A stretch of 30,461 nt of DNA from LW23 sp041287705 (GTDB lineage: Bacteria; Verrucomicrobiota; Verrucomicrobiia; Methylacidiphilales; UBA1321): positions 1-30,461 of the forward strand of contig JBGGNE010000525.1 of assembly GCA_041287705.1 (NCBI GenBank), written 5' to 3'. Every line of letters starts with the position of its first letter. The stretch's first letter is position 1. The position numbers and the translations under genes are program-made. Below, piece after piece: positions 1 to 8,900 of this stretch. The notes beneath the pieces were generated by a model. It was not told the origin of the DNA. It did no database searches and saw only the letters and a program-made list of their open reading frames with translations.

Positions 1-998
1 GGGGCCTGCTTCAGCGCCATATCGGGATCTTTCAGGCCGTGCCCGGTGAGAGTCGCCGTGACAACACTGCCTTCGGGAATCTTGCCGGCTGCATTTGCCT
101 TGATGAGACCGGCCAGGGAAGCTGCCGAGGCGGGCTCGACAAAAACACCTTCCAGCCGGGCGACCAGACGGTATGCTTCCAGAATTTCCTCGTCCGTTAC
201 GCTGTCGATCCAGCCGCCTGAATCCTGGTAGGCTGCGACGGCGGACTTCCAGCTGGCGGGATTGCCGATACGGATAGCGGACGCAATAGTGTCCGGCTTC
301 GCAACGGGCGCTCCCAGCACGATAGGGGCGGAACCCGCGGCCTGATAACCGCACATTTTAGGCGTGGAAGAGGTGACGCCATCCGCGGCGTACTCGCTAA
401 AGCCCTTCCAGTAGGCCGTGATGTTGCCGGCATTGCCGACGGGCAGAAAGTGAAAGTCGGGAGCGCGGCCCAGCACGTCGCAGATTTCGAACGCGGCGGT
501 CTTCTGGCCCTCGATACGGACGGGGTTGATGCTGTTGACGATTTCTACTTCCGGGCGCGATGCGAGCTCGCGCACCAGGCGCAGGGCGTCATCGAAATTG
601 CCGGAGATCGGCACAATAGCAGCGCCGTACATGATGGCCTGAGCCAGCTTGCCCAGAGCAATGTTGCCGTGCGGCAGAATAACGCCGCACTTCAACCCGG
701 CGCTGGCAGCATAGGCGCTGGCGGCGGCGGAGGTGTTGCCGGTGCTGGCACACACTACGAGCTCGGCGCCGCGCTCTTTGGCCTTGGAGACGGCCATCGT
801 CATGCCGCGGTCTTTGAACGAGCAGGTGGGGTTAAGACCTTCGAACTTCAGGTAGAGCGAGAAGTTGCCACCTATGGTGCCCACAAAGCGAGGGGCAGGG
901 ATGAGAGGCGTGCTGCCCTCCAGCAGCGTCACGACGGGCGTGGCGTCCGTGACGGGGAGTCGCGAGCGGTAGTGGCGGATAAGTCCGGGCCATTTCAT
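1..998 (-). CDS. thrC: Threonine synthase, 3' end cut by window edge
   Basis: This enzyme converts O-phospho-L-homoserine to L-threonine with pyridoxal phosphate, the last step of threonine synthesis, in the cytoplasm. Translating the minus strand from the ATG at 998 gives about 332 residues beginning MKWPGLIRHYRSRLPV. It contains the N-terminal phrase TPVVTLLEGSTPLIPA, the PLP-lysine motif SFKDRG (residues 61-66), the phosphate-binding ASTGNTSAA loop and a late TATLTGHGLKDP segment. All are typical of the roughly 350-residue bacterial and plant-like threonine synthases. The frame is still open at base 1, so only some twenty C-terminal residues should be missing. The residue before the SFKDRG motif is Cys (TGC), where I would expect Gly. 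It follows the efflux adaptor gene on the same strand after a 207-base gap, so it is probably transcribed separately. There is no Shine-Dalgarno sequence at the start. Identity is very secure. Confidence 0.95.
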   Translation of the reverse strand, partial: MKWPGLIRHYRSRLPVTDATPVVTLLEGSTPLIPAPRFVGTIGGNFSLYLKFEGLNPTCSFKDRGMTMAVSKAKERGAELVVCASTGNTSAAASAYAASAGLKCGVILPHGNIALGKLAQAIMYGAAIVPISGNFDDALRLVRELASRPEVEIVNSINPVRIEGQKTAAFEICDVLGRAPDFHFLPVGNAGNITAYWKGFSEYAADGVTSSTPKMCGYQAAGSAPIVLGAPVAKPDTIASAIRIGNPASWKSAVAAYQDSGGWIDSVTDEEILEAYRLVARLEGVFVEPASAASLAGLIKANAAGKIPEGSVVTATLTGHGLKDPDMALKQA

Positions 999-1205
999 GA
1001 TGCGGGGGCGGGCTGTGCGTGCTTAAAGCGTGCGGGCTTACTTGCGTATGCAGAATTGCAGTACCTGTGGAAAGGCAAGAGGGGAATCAAACGCCGAATT
1101 GCCCGCAATGGAAAGCACGAAAAGCGGGGCAACCCGGATTTTTTGCCTGTGATTTACGCGGACATCACCCAGAAAGAGCTGAAAAGCAGCCGCGGCGCAA
1201 CCGCT

Positions 1206-2648
1206 TTAATGATGCGAATCCGGCGGCAGGAGAGGAATGGGCCGCGGTTCCCCAATCTTGCTCTTTTCCGCCTTAAAGTTGATCTCCTTCTGAGCGCCAG
1301 GCAGTGCCTGCAGGGCTGCGGTCTTCAGATCGGAAGCAGGCAGAAGCCGCGCATCGACCTGAAGGCCGGGAACAAGCTCGTAAGTCGGATTGGCGATCAC
1401 ACGGTCCACAAGCTGGACGCCGCTGGTTACCTCCACCATAGCGCCATAGTCGCGGCCCAGCTTTACGCGGCGCGGCTCCACCTTGCTGTCCTTATCCAGC
1501 ACAAGAACCTGCGGGCCGTCGGGGCGGAACTGAAGCGTGTTGGCGGGCAGCAGCATGGGCGGCTGGGGATCCTTCATGGCAAACCGCACGTTGGCGTACA
1601 TGCCGGGCAGAAGCGTTCCATCCGCGTTAGGCACCTCCACTTCGGTCAGCAGAGTGCGTGTGGCATCGTCAATTGCGTTGGCGGAGCGCGACACTTTTCC
1701 GCCAAAGGTACGGTCGCGAAACTCGGGCACCAGCAGATCCGCCTCCAGTCCGTTGCGGATGCTGCGCACATAGCTCTGGGGGACCCGTACGGAAACGCGC
1801 AGTCGATTGATCTGCACTATGGTAAAGAGTGGGACGCCGCTGGAGCTGCCGCTGTTGATCAGCGCGCCTACCTGAGCGTTACGTGTAGTCACGATACCCG
1901 AGAACGGTGCGACGACCTTCTGAAACGCCTGAAGATCCTGCAAACGAGATACCTTGGCCTTGGCTGCGGAAAGATCCGCGTCGCGAGCCCGCAGAGCGCC
2001 GGCCTTCTCGTCATACTCCTGCGGGGTGCTCACCTTGCCATCCAGCAACTCCTTCCAGCGCCGCTCCGTGATTGCCGCCAGGTCATAATTCGCCTGAGCC
2101 TGCGCCAGATCACCCATCGCGCCCTTCAGCTCCTGATCGATCTCAGGTGTGTCAATAATGGCCAGAACCTGGCCCTCCTTTACGGGGTCGCCGATATCGA
2201 CGTTCCACTTCTGGAGGTAACCGTTGGTGCGCGCAAACAGATCGGCCTGCTGCCAGGCTCTGACGGTTCCCGGCAAAATGAGGGTTGTGGTGGCCGGCGA
2301 AGGTGTAGGCTGCATCACGTTGACCACTCGCAGACCGCCGGGATCGGACGCTTTACGTGCCGTTTCTTTCTTGCTGTTAAGACTTGGTACGATGGCCCCG
2401 AACCACAGGGCGGCGCCAACGCCGGCAATCACGGCGCCAATGATAACCCAGTTAACCAAATTGCGTCCGAGCGAAGCAGTGTGAGTAAGAGATTCATGCG
2501 GCTCGCTCTCCGGGCCGTGTTCGTCCGATTCCTCGGAGTCCGCCCGGCCATCACCATGCTGGTGGCGGGGAGCGGAATCTTGGGAGTTGGGCCTGGGCTG
2601 AGAAGGCGCAGAAGCGTCGGTTTGAGGGTGAGGTGAAGTCGGGCTCAT
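1206..2648 (-). CDS. RND efflux periplasmic adaptor (HlyD/MFP family)
   Basis: This is the adaptor subunit that links an inner-membrane RND pump to an outer-membrane channel. The 480-residue protein has a hydrophilic, Pro/Ser/His/Glu-rich N-terminus (1-60) and one membrane segment (about 64-86). A split lipoyl domain follows: first half about 128-170 with DIGDPVKEGQVLAIIDTPE, second half about 243-280 with VVAPFSGIVTTRNAQVGALI. Between the halves is a helical hairpin rich in Ala, Gln and Lys. A beta-barrel and membrane-proximal domain come after, including RTLLTEVEVPNADGTLLPGM. The long disordered cytoplasmic N-terminus is unusual, since most adaptors begin with a short signal or lipoprotein peptide. 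The cognate pump is probably the RND gene at 5825-9199, but two opposite-strand genes lie between them. No TolC-like channel gene is in the window. An operator-like sequence lies 36-53 bases upstream of the start. Confidence 0.93.
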   Translation of the reverse strand: MSPTSPHPQTDASAPSQPRPNSQDSAPRHQHGDGRADSEESDEHGPESEPHESLTHTASLGRNLVNWVIIGAVIAGVGAALWFGAIVPSLNSKKETARKASDPGGLRVVNVMQPTPSPATTTLILPGTVRAWQQADLFARTNGYLQKWNVDIGDPVKEGQVLAIIDTPEIDQELKGAMGDLAQAQANYDLAAITERRWKELLDGKVSTPQEYDEKAGALRARDADLSAAKAKVSRLQDLQAFQKVVAPFSGIVTTRNAQVGALINSGSSSGVPLFTIVQINRLRVSVRVPQSYVRSIRNGLEADLLVPEFRDRTFGGKVSRSANAIDDATRTLLTEVEVPNADGTLLPGMYANVRFAMKDPQPPMLLPANTLQFRPDGPQVLVLDKDSKVEPRRVKLGRDYGAMVEVTSGVQLVDRVIANPTYELVPGLQVDARLLPASDLKTAALQALPGAQKEINFKAEKSKIGEPRPIPLLPPDSHH

Positions 2649-2683
2649 AACGGCAGGTACGGCATAGTGGCGGGCAAGATACC

Positions 2684-2701
2684 TTAGCCCAACTGGTCGA
2701 T
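2684..2701. promoter_or_regulatory. Degenerate TetR-type operator upstream of the efflux adaptor
   Basis: The plus-strand sequence TTAGCCCAACTGGTCGAT matches the minus-strand reading of the palindrome upstream of the TetR gene (TTTGACCAACTGGTCAAA) at 14 of 18 positions. The central ten bases, CCAACTGGTC, are identical. It lies 36 to 53 bases upstream of the adaptor ATG at 2648, where a repressor could block a promoter. Its own two halves match at only 5 of 8 positions, so binding would be weaker than at the TetR site. The regulatory link is inferred from sequence similarity alone. Confidence 0.5.
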
Positions 2702-2768
2702 GGGCGCAATTCCAGTTCCGAATGTGTGCTGCCGCAATACACCGTATGATCCATTTGCTATTGTGTTA

Positions 2769-2797
2769 TTGACAGGATATGAAGTGCGGCATATAGT
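2769..2797 (+). promoter_or_regulatory. Sigma-70-type promoter for the FG-GAP gene pair
   Basis: A perfect -35 hexamer TTGACA (2769-2774) is followed by a 17-base spacer and the -10 hexamer TATAGT (2792-2797). Transcription would start near 2804 and give a leader of about 47 bases before the ATG at 2851. This is the best match to the sigma-70 consensus that I found in the window. It indicates that the two FG-GAP genes have their own housekeeping promoter, separate from the flanking efflux genes. Confidence 0.75.
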
Positions 2798-2850
2798 CGA
2801 TAAAGAACGTTTCCCCTCCCGTATTGTTAGTAGCTACATGCTCTTTTACT

Positions 2851-4365
2851 ATGTCTGCGCGCCTGTATGTCACGTTTCTTTTGCTGGCTTTAACGAGTAT
2901 AGGTTCATATGGTGCATTAGGAGATCCGGTTGAGCTTTCTGAAGCTCGCTTGGTTAATGGCACCAGGACAGAGCCTTCCGGTTTTGTAGTTACTGATCTC
3001 AACAAGGATGAAAGAGACGACATACTGGCACTAAGCGAGGGCGAAGCCATTGAAATTCTTATCAATCAGGAAGATGGATCCTTCACATCCAACGGTATAC
3101 TCAGGGTTAACCCTGAAGCGCTCCGCGGAAATCCTGTTATCGAAGATGTGAATGGTGACGGCAACCTTGATATAGTGGCACTTTCCTCCAGCGAAACTAC
3201 ATGCTCCATACGTGTATTTCCCGGCAGTGGCACCGGTACCTTTACAATGCCGGTTATCGCAACACCCTGCGACGCAGACGAGATACGCCTGGGAGATTTC
3301 ACTGGTGATGGCATTTCAGACATTCTTGCCATTAAACGCGATAAAAGCACGGTAATGCGAGATAGCAGCGTGCTGAGCGTCCTGCCCGGAAAAGGCGATG
3401 GAACCTTTGGACAGCCAATTGCAGGACCAGAAGATCTGAAGGGCCTGGCGCTTTTGACCGTCGCCGATTTCAATAAGGACGGGAAGCTGGATGTGGCTGT
3501 CGGTGAAGATTTGACGGAACCCATCCGCGTCTTCCTTGGCAATGGAAACGGCTCGCTCAATGTCACGACTACTCCTGCGCTGCGCAGCCTGTCTAAAACT
3601 GCCGCAGGCCCGGGCGCCAGCGCCGATATTGCCGATCCCGTTTTCGCGATCGCCTCACAGGACATGAACTCGGATGGCAAGCCGGACCTGGTTTTGGGTG
3701 GAGCTTCAGACTTCTGGGTAATGCTGGGGAAAGGCGACGGCACTTTTCACAGTGCAATGAGTAATGCGGGAATTACATACAATCTACTGCTGACCCAAGA
3801 CCTGAATTGCGACGGAATACCGGACCTTCTTATCAATAATAATCTCCGGGGAGCCAGTGACAGACTCCTTTTCTATAAAGGTGAACGCAATGGCTCTCTC
3901 GCGCCGTTCTGGGAGATGAATATACAAAGCCTTCAACAGTATCTCCCGCAGTCTACCGCTTCCGCCGCCAGAGCACGATACGTAAGAGCGAGCTGGGGCC
4001 GTAGTACGCCACGCATGGCTACCAGCCCCTACAACTTCGAATATAGCGGCTCCAATCCCCATTACGTCGTAGCGGGTGATTTCAACGGGGATAAACGCCA
4101 GGACCTCGCGTTTCTCGGCCAGAACCTGTCGCAGACCAGACAGAAAATTCTTATCCTGGACAATCTGACGGGCGTTCCTGTGTATCAACGCTACTCGGTC
4201 GGCGTCTATATCTTCGGTGCACTGTCCCTGATTTTTGTCGGAGCAGCCGCAGCCTTTTGCCTCTGGTTCTTCAAACCGCCTCCAGTAGTTGCTGGCGGAG
4301 GAGAGACCAGCACTCACGTCCCCTTCCCCGTTACGCCTCGTCCGCCGCCTTCGCGCTTTACTTAA
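2851..4365 (+). CDS. Exported FG-GAP/VCBS seven-repeat propeller protein with C-terminal membrane anchor (first of pair)
   Basis: The 504-residue protein starts with a signal peptide (MSARLYVTFLLLALTSIGS). Seven calcium-binding loops of the D-x-[ND]-x-D-x-x-x-D type follow, beginning at residues 49, 99, 149, 206, 271, 317 and 410 (for example DVNGDGNLD and DFNKDGKLD). Several blades carry G-x-G-D-G-T-F phrases, as in integrin-type FG-GAP repeats. Seven loops fit one closed seven-bladed propeller. A single membrane segment (about 450-474) and a proline-rich tail (PPPVV...PRPPPSRFT) end the protein, so the propeller should face the periplasm. The ATG at 2851 is preferred over an upstream TTG (2824) because it puts the signal peptide at the N-terminus. 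The next gene starts 29 bases after the stop and has the same architecture. Function is unknown; adhesion or ligand binding are family-based guesses. Confidence 0.85.
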   Translation: MSARLYVTFLLLALTSIGSYGALGDPVELSEARLVNGTRTEPSGFVVTDLNKDERDDILALSEGEAIEILINQEDGSFTSNGILRVNPEALRGNPVIEDVNGDGNLDIVALSSSETTCSIRVFPGSGTGTFTMPVIATPCDADEIRLGDFTGDGISDILAIKRDKSTVMRDSSVLSVLPGKGDGTFGQPIAGPEDLKGLALLTVADFNKDGKLDVAVGEDLTEPIRVFLGNGNGSLNVTTTPALRSLSKTAAGPGASADIADPVFAIASQDMNSDGKPDLVLGGASDFWVMLGKGDGTFHSAMSNAGITYNLLLTQDLNCDGIPDLLINNNLRGASDRLLFYKGERNGSLAPFWEMNIQSLQQYLPQSTASAARARYVRASWGRSTPRMATSPYNFEYSGSNPHYVVAGDFNGDKRQDLAFLGQNLSQTRQKILILDNLTGVPVYQRYSVGVYIFGALSLIFVGAAAAFCLWFFKPPPVVAGGGETSTHVPFPVTPRPPPSRFT

Positions 4366-4394
4366 TAAATCCGGTACTAACGCGTAATGTTGGT

Positions 4395-5903
4395 ATGAGA
4401 TTTTGTATTGCCCTGACTTTACGCCTTCTGTTCATCAACGTGCATTTATGTACAGTCGCGCAGGCAAAATCCATAACTGAGGTAACATTTGAGAGTTGCA
4501 GTGAATTTCCCACCGAAAGAAAGCCTGAGAAAATAATTGCCTGCGACCTTAACGGAGACGATAAAGATGACCTTATTGTAGCAGGCCTTGGCTCATTCGA
4601 AAGCTACCTCAGCAATGGGGATGGTTCTTTTCGACGCGTAGATTCTCTGCCTGAAATGCCAGGTAAGGCTGACTACGCAGTAGATGACTTTAACGGCGAT
4701 GGAAAGCCTGATGTTGTCATTGCTATCGATGGGCCTGACAAGTCACGAAAGATCCTTACGTATACAGGTAATGGTGACGGCACTTTTTCTCATACGGCTA
4801 TAGAAACGGCCCCCGCTGATTCTATTATGTCAGATCGGAAGTTTGATTCGTTTCTCCAGTCGTTGTGCTATGCCGATTTAAACCATGACGCAAAGCTGGA
4901 TTTGATCATGGTACGAGACGAAGGGTATATCTATAACTTTTCAAACTCCGCTAAAGACTCGCCCACGCAGACTCTTAAAGAAAAAAACGCGCAATCTGAA
5001 TCAACATATTTAGAAAGCTCACAGAATAGTTTTGTCTTAGTGGGAGGGCGAGTTTTCATTAACAGCATCATCGTCATGCTTGGTAAAGGAGATGGAACAT
5101 TTCTCCCTCCTATACGCTTGCCAGAACAAATGAGCGATCGAGGGATCGTTGGAATTCAGGATATCAACAGAGACGGGCATCCAGATATCATTACTTCAGG
5201 GTTTACGCTTCAAGGGAAAGGAAACGGAGTGTTCGATCTGGCAAAAGAAACCTCCAATGACCGCAAAATCAAACTGAGTAAAGGAGGTTTCAATTACATC
5301 CATACAGGCGATTACAATAATGATGGCATCGTTGATTATGGCGTATGGAATGGCAAGAAATTCAACATACTTGTCGGAAGCAAGCCAGGTACATTTACAG
5401 AATATCCTGTAGCTGTGACGAGCGACTTTCAACGGGCTCTGGCAGGCGATTTCAACGGCGATAGAACTCTGGATATGGCAACCCATTCTGTTAAAGGAGG
5501 AGACCAGGATTGCCTTTTACTTTATTTAAACGATGGACATGCAATATTTCCTGCAACGCAAACGGTTGAAAAACGTATAGTCGAACCACTACACGATATC
5601 TGGAGCCTTCTGAACAAAAAGCCAGCCCGTGATGTTCGTGAAGCTTTAGCCATTACCGGCAATATTGATGGAGACGACTGCACCGACATCATTCTCTGTA
5701 CACCGCAGGATAAACGCATTCACGCCCTGCTGAACACAACAACGAAGCCGTGGCACTACAAGCTTGGCTTCAGAGGATGGCTGGCACTAAGCACCATCCT
5801 CTTTTCGATCGTGGGGTCAGGGGTTTATTTTCTGGTTCGAAACCGCCCGTCGGTTTCGGGCGCTGCGCCGTTGCCATTACCATTACCACTGCCGTTGGCG
5901 TGA
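4395..5903 (+). CDS. Exported FG-GAP/VCBS seven-repeat propeller protein with C-terminal membrane anchor (second of pair)
   Basis: The 502-residue protein has a signal peptide (MRFCIALTLRLLFINVHLCT, cleavage probably after AQA). Seven acidic calcium loops begin at residues 51, 98, 161, 256, 306, 352 and 423 (for example DLNGDDKDD and DFNGDGKPD). The last, NIDGDDCTD, starts with Asn. One membrane segment (about 462-481) is followed by a short tail ending in a Pro-Leu repeat. Length and layout mirror the preceding gene, so the two are divergent tandem paralogs, probably cotranscribed from the promoter at 2769. The gene is visibly richer in A and T than the efflux genes on both sides. Its last 79 bases overlap the 3' end of the convergent RND pump gene. 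The start is set by the signal peptide. The reading frame continues upstream to 4257, but that part overlaps the previous gene and is not needed. Confidence 0.85.
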   Translation: MRFCIALTLRLLFINVHLCTVAQAKSITEVTFESCSEFPTERKPEKIIACDLNGDDKDDLIVAGLGSFESYLSNGDGSFRRVDSLPEMPGKADYAVDDFNGDGKPDVVIAIDGPDKSRKILTYTGNGDGTFSHTAIETAPADSIMSDRKFDSFLQSLCYADLNHDAKLDLIMVRDEGYIYNFSNSAKDSPTQTLKEKNAQSESTYLESSQNSFVLVGGRVFINSIIVMLGKGDGTFLPPIRLPEQMSDRGIVGIQDINRDGHPDIITSGFTLQGKGNGVFDLAKETSNDRKIKLSKGGFNYIHTGDYNNDGIVDYGVWNGKKFNILVGSKPGTFTEYPVAVTSDFQRALAGDFNGDRTLDMATHSVKGGDQDCLLLYLNDGHAIFPATQTVEKRIVEPLHDIWSLLNKKPARDVREALAITGNIDGDDCTDIILCTPQDKRIHALLNTTTKPWHYKLGFRGWLALSTILFSIVGSGVYFLVRNRPSVSGAAPLPLPLPLPLA

Positions 5904-8900
5904 CCATTATGCATCGCGGGCGCAGTCTGGCGCTTGCCTCTGGCGGGCTGATTTTCCAGCACCGCGGAGAGGTCCACTTCCTCAATGACCGGCTCGTCAT
6001 CGGGATCCTGCAGAAGCTTGTCGCGTTTGTAGCGGGGGCTCTTTTTGCGCAGCAGACTGTAGACCACCGGTACAATGAAGAGCGTGGAGAATGTTGCCAC
6101 CAGCAAACCGCCGATAACCGCCCTGGCCAGTGGTGCATTCTGTTCACCGCCCTCGCCGAAACCGAATGACATCGGGAGCATACCGATAATCATGGCGAGC
6201 GCCGTCATGCAGACGGGCCGCAGACGGATGTAACCGGCAGCCAGCGCGGCGCTGAGCACATCCTTGCCCGCCCAACGCTGCTCATTGGCAAAGCTTACCA
6301 CCAGGATGGAATTGGCCGTGGCCACACCTACGGCCATAATGGCCCCCATGAGCGCCGGCACGCTGATGGTTGTGGAGGTGATAAACAGCATCCATACAAT
6401 GCCGCAAAGCGCACCCGGCAGCGCCGTGATAATGATGAAGGGATCCAGCCAAGACTGGAAGTTCACCACCAGCAGCAGATAGACAAGCACCATGGCACCC
6501 AAGAGACCGAAGCCCAGCCCGGTAAACGCCTTCTGCATACTATCCACCTGGCCTCGTATCATCACCTGAGTGCCGCGGGGAATTCCGTCTTTTTCGCTCT
6601 GAATATTCTTAATGATTTTCTGGATATCCCTGGCCACGCCACCGAGGTCGCGGCCTTCCACATTAGCGTAAACATTAAAGACAGGCTGCACCGTTAAATG
6701 ACTTACCACAGCAGGTGTCGTATCACGGTTGAACGTAGCCAGATTGCCCAGTAACTGCTGCTCATTCATGCGACCTACCGGCAGATTCCGCAGCACATCC
6801 ATGCTGTTGATTTCCGGCTGTGGGGTCTGTACGGATACACGGTATTGCGTGCCGTTCTTAGGGCTGATCCAGAAGCTGTTTTCCGTCTGCGACGTACCGC
6901 TGAGCGCTACCAGCACATCGCCGGCCACCTGACGCTGAGTGAGATTGACGCCTGCTGCACGTATGCGATCCACGTCCACATCTATCTGCGGCGCGTCGAC
7001 GACCTGATGAACGTGAACATCCACAGCGCCAGGGATTTGCGAGATCTCCTTTTCCAGGCGCTTGGCCAGATCCCAGTTCTTCGGGCTTCGACCCACCACG
7101 GTAACGTCAATGGGCGAAGGAACGCCGAAGTTCAGCGTCTGGCCGACGATATCCGAGGGCTGCGTAAAGAAGGTGCAATCTGGAAAGCGTTCGCGAAGGG
7201 TTGTGCGGATCTTCTGCACGTAGTCCCAGGTGTGGCCATGCTCCTCACTCAACGAAATCAGCATTTCGCCATCTGCGGAACCGATGGTGGCCGAATCGCT
7301 TAGCGCCAGATTAATACCACCCAGGGGCAGGCCGATGTTGTCGATAATGAGCTTGATCTCACCTTTCGGAATAATCTCCCGGATGACATCCGCCACCTGA
7401 CTAAAGATTTTCTCCGTTTCCTCCAGACGCGTTCCGGAAGGAGCGCGGACGTGCAGGCGAAACTGTCCGGCATCCACCCGGGGAAAGAAATCCTGTCCAA
7501 GGTTCGGGATGAGCATGACAAGCGAGCCGGCCACAATGACCGCCGCCGCGGAAACCACAAGAAGCCGATGCCGCAGCGTCCAGGCGAGGGCGCGCACGTA
7601 GCGTTTCCGGCCGCCTTCAAACCCACGGTTAAAGCGCCAGTGAATCCACGCCAGCACGCCGTAGACACCTTTGTGTGTCGGCCTGTTATCCGCATTTTCG
7701 TCGTGATGCTCCTCATCCTCACGACCGTGGTAAAAGTAATACACCATCGTGGGCACAATGGTTCGTGAGAGGAAATAGGACGCCATGACCGCGAAAACGA
7801 CCGCCATGGCCATGGGCGCGAACAGATAGTAAGCCACACCGCCCAGGAAAAAGATGGGCACGAAAACGATGCATATACAAAGCGTGGCGACAAACGCGGG
7901 ACCTGCTACCTGGTGGGCGCCGTCCAGAATGGCCTGAACCAGCGTCTTGCCCATCGCCATATTGCGGTGAATGTTCTCGATTTCCACCGTCGTATCATCG
8001 ACCAGGATACCGACCGCCAGCGCTAGACCGCCAAGTGTCATGATGTTGAGCGTCTGCCCCAGAGTAACCAGCGCCAGCAGCGCCACGGCAATCGACAATG
8101 GAATGGAGGCTGCCACCACCAGCGTGCTCCGCCATGATCCCAGAAAGAGCAGGATCATCAACGCAGTCAATCCAGCTGCGATAAGCGCTTCATGCTCAAC
8201 ACCCGCCAGCGCGGCGCGCACAAAGATGGACTGATCGAAAAGCGGCGTGATTTCCAGCTCTTCAGGCACAAGCTTCTTGATTTCCGGCATGCGCTTCTTC
8301 ACGCGCTCCACCACGTCCAGCGTGCTCGCATTACCGTTTTTCAGCACGGTCAGCAGCGCGGATTTTCTGCCGTCCACACGGACCACGTTAGTTTGTGGAG
8401 AACTGCCGTCGCGCACCTGGGCAACATCGCGAATGAAAATCGTCGCGCCGTTCACCGTTTTGATCGGCATATCGCCAATAAGCTGGACGGTATCGACGCT
8501 GCTGTTCATCGCCACGCTATATTCTCTGTCACCTATTTTGGCTGTGCCGGAGGGCAGAATCAGATTCTGCGCACTGATGGTGGCGGAAACATCGCTGGGC
8601 GAGATGCCGTAGACGCGGCAGGCCTGCAGATCCAGATCCACCTGAATGGCACGCGATTTTCCGCCGTACGGCAGCGGAACCATAGCGCCTTCCACAGAAG
8701 CCAGCGGCGTGCGCACCGAGTTCTGCGCTTCGTCGAACAGCTCGCTCTCCGACATGGTTTCACTGCCCAGCGCCATCTGAAGGATGGGCACGTTAGACGC
8801 GCTGTAGCGCAGAATCAGCGGCGGCGTCGTTCCTGGCGGCATGGTGCGCAACAGCGTCTGATTGATCGCCGTGACCTGAGCGACGGCAGCTTCGATCTTG

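Noticed and set aside
450..2636. A 728-codon open frame on the plus strand
   Set aside because: It runs antisense to threonine synthase and the efflux adaptor, both of which have clear family motifs. Its translation is Arg/His/Gly-rich with no domain.
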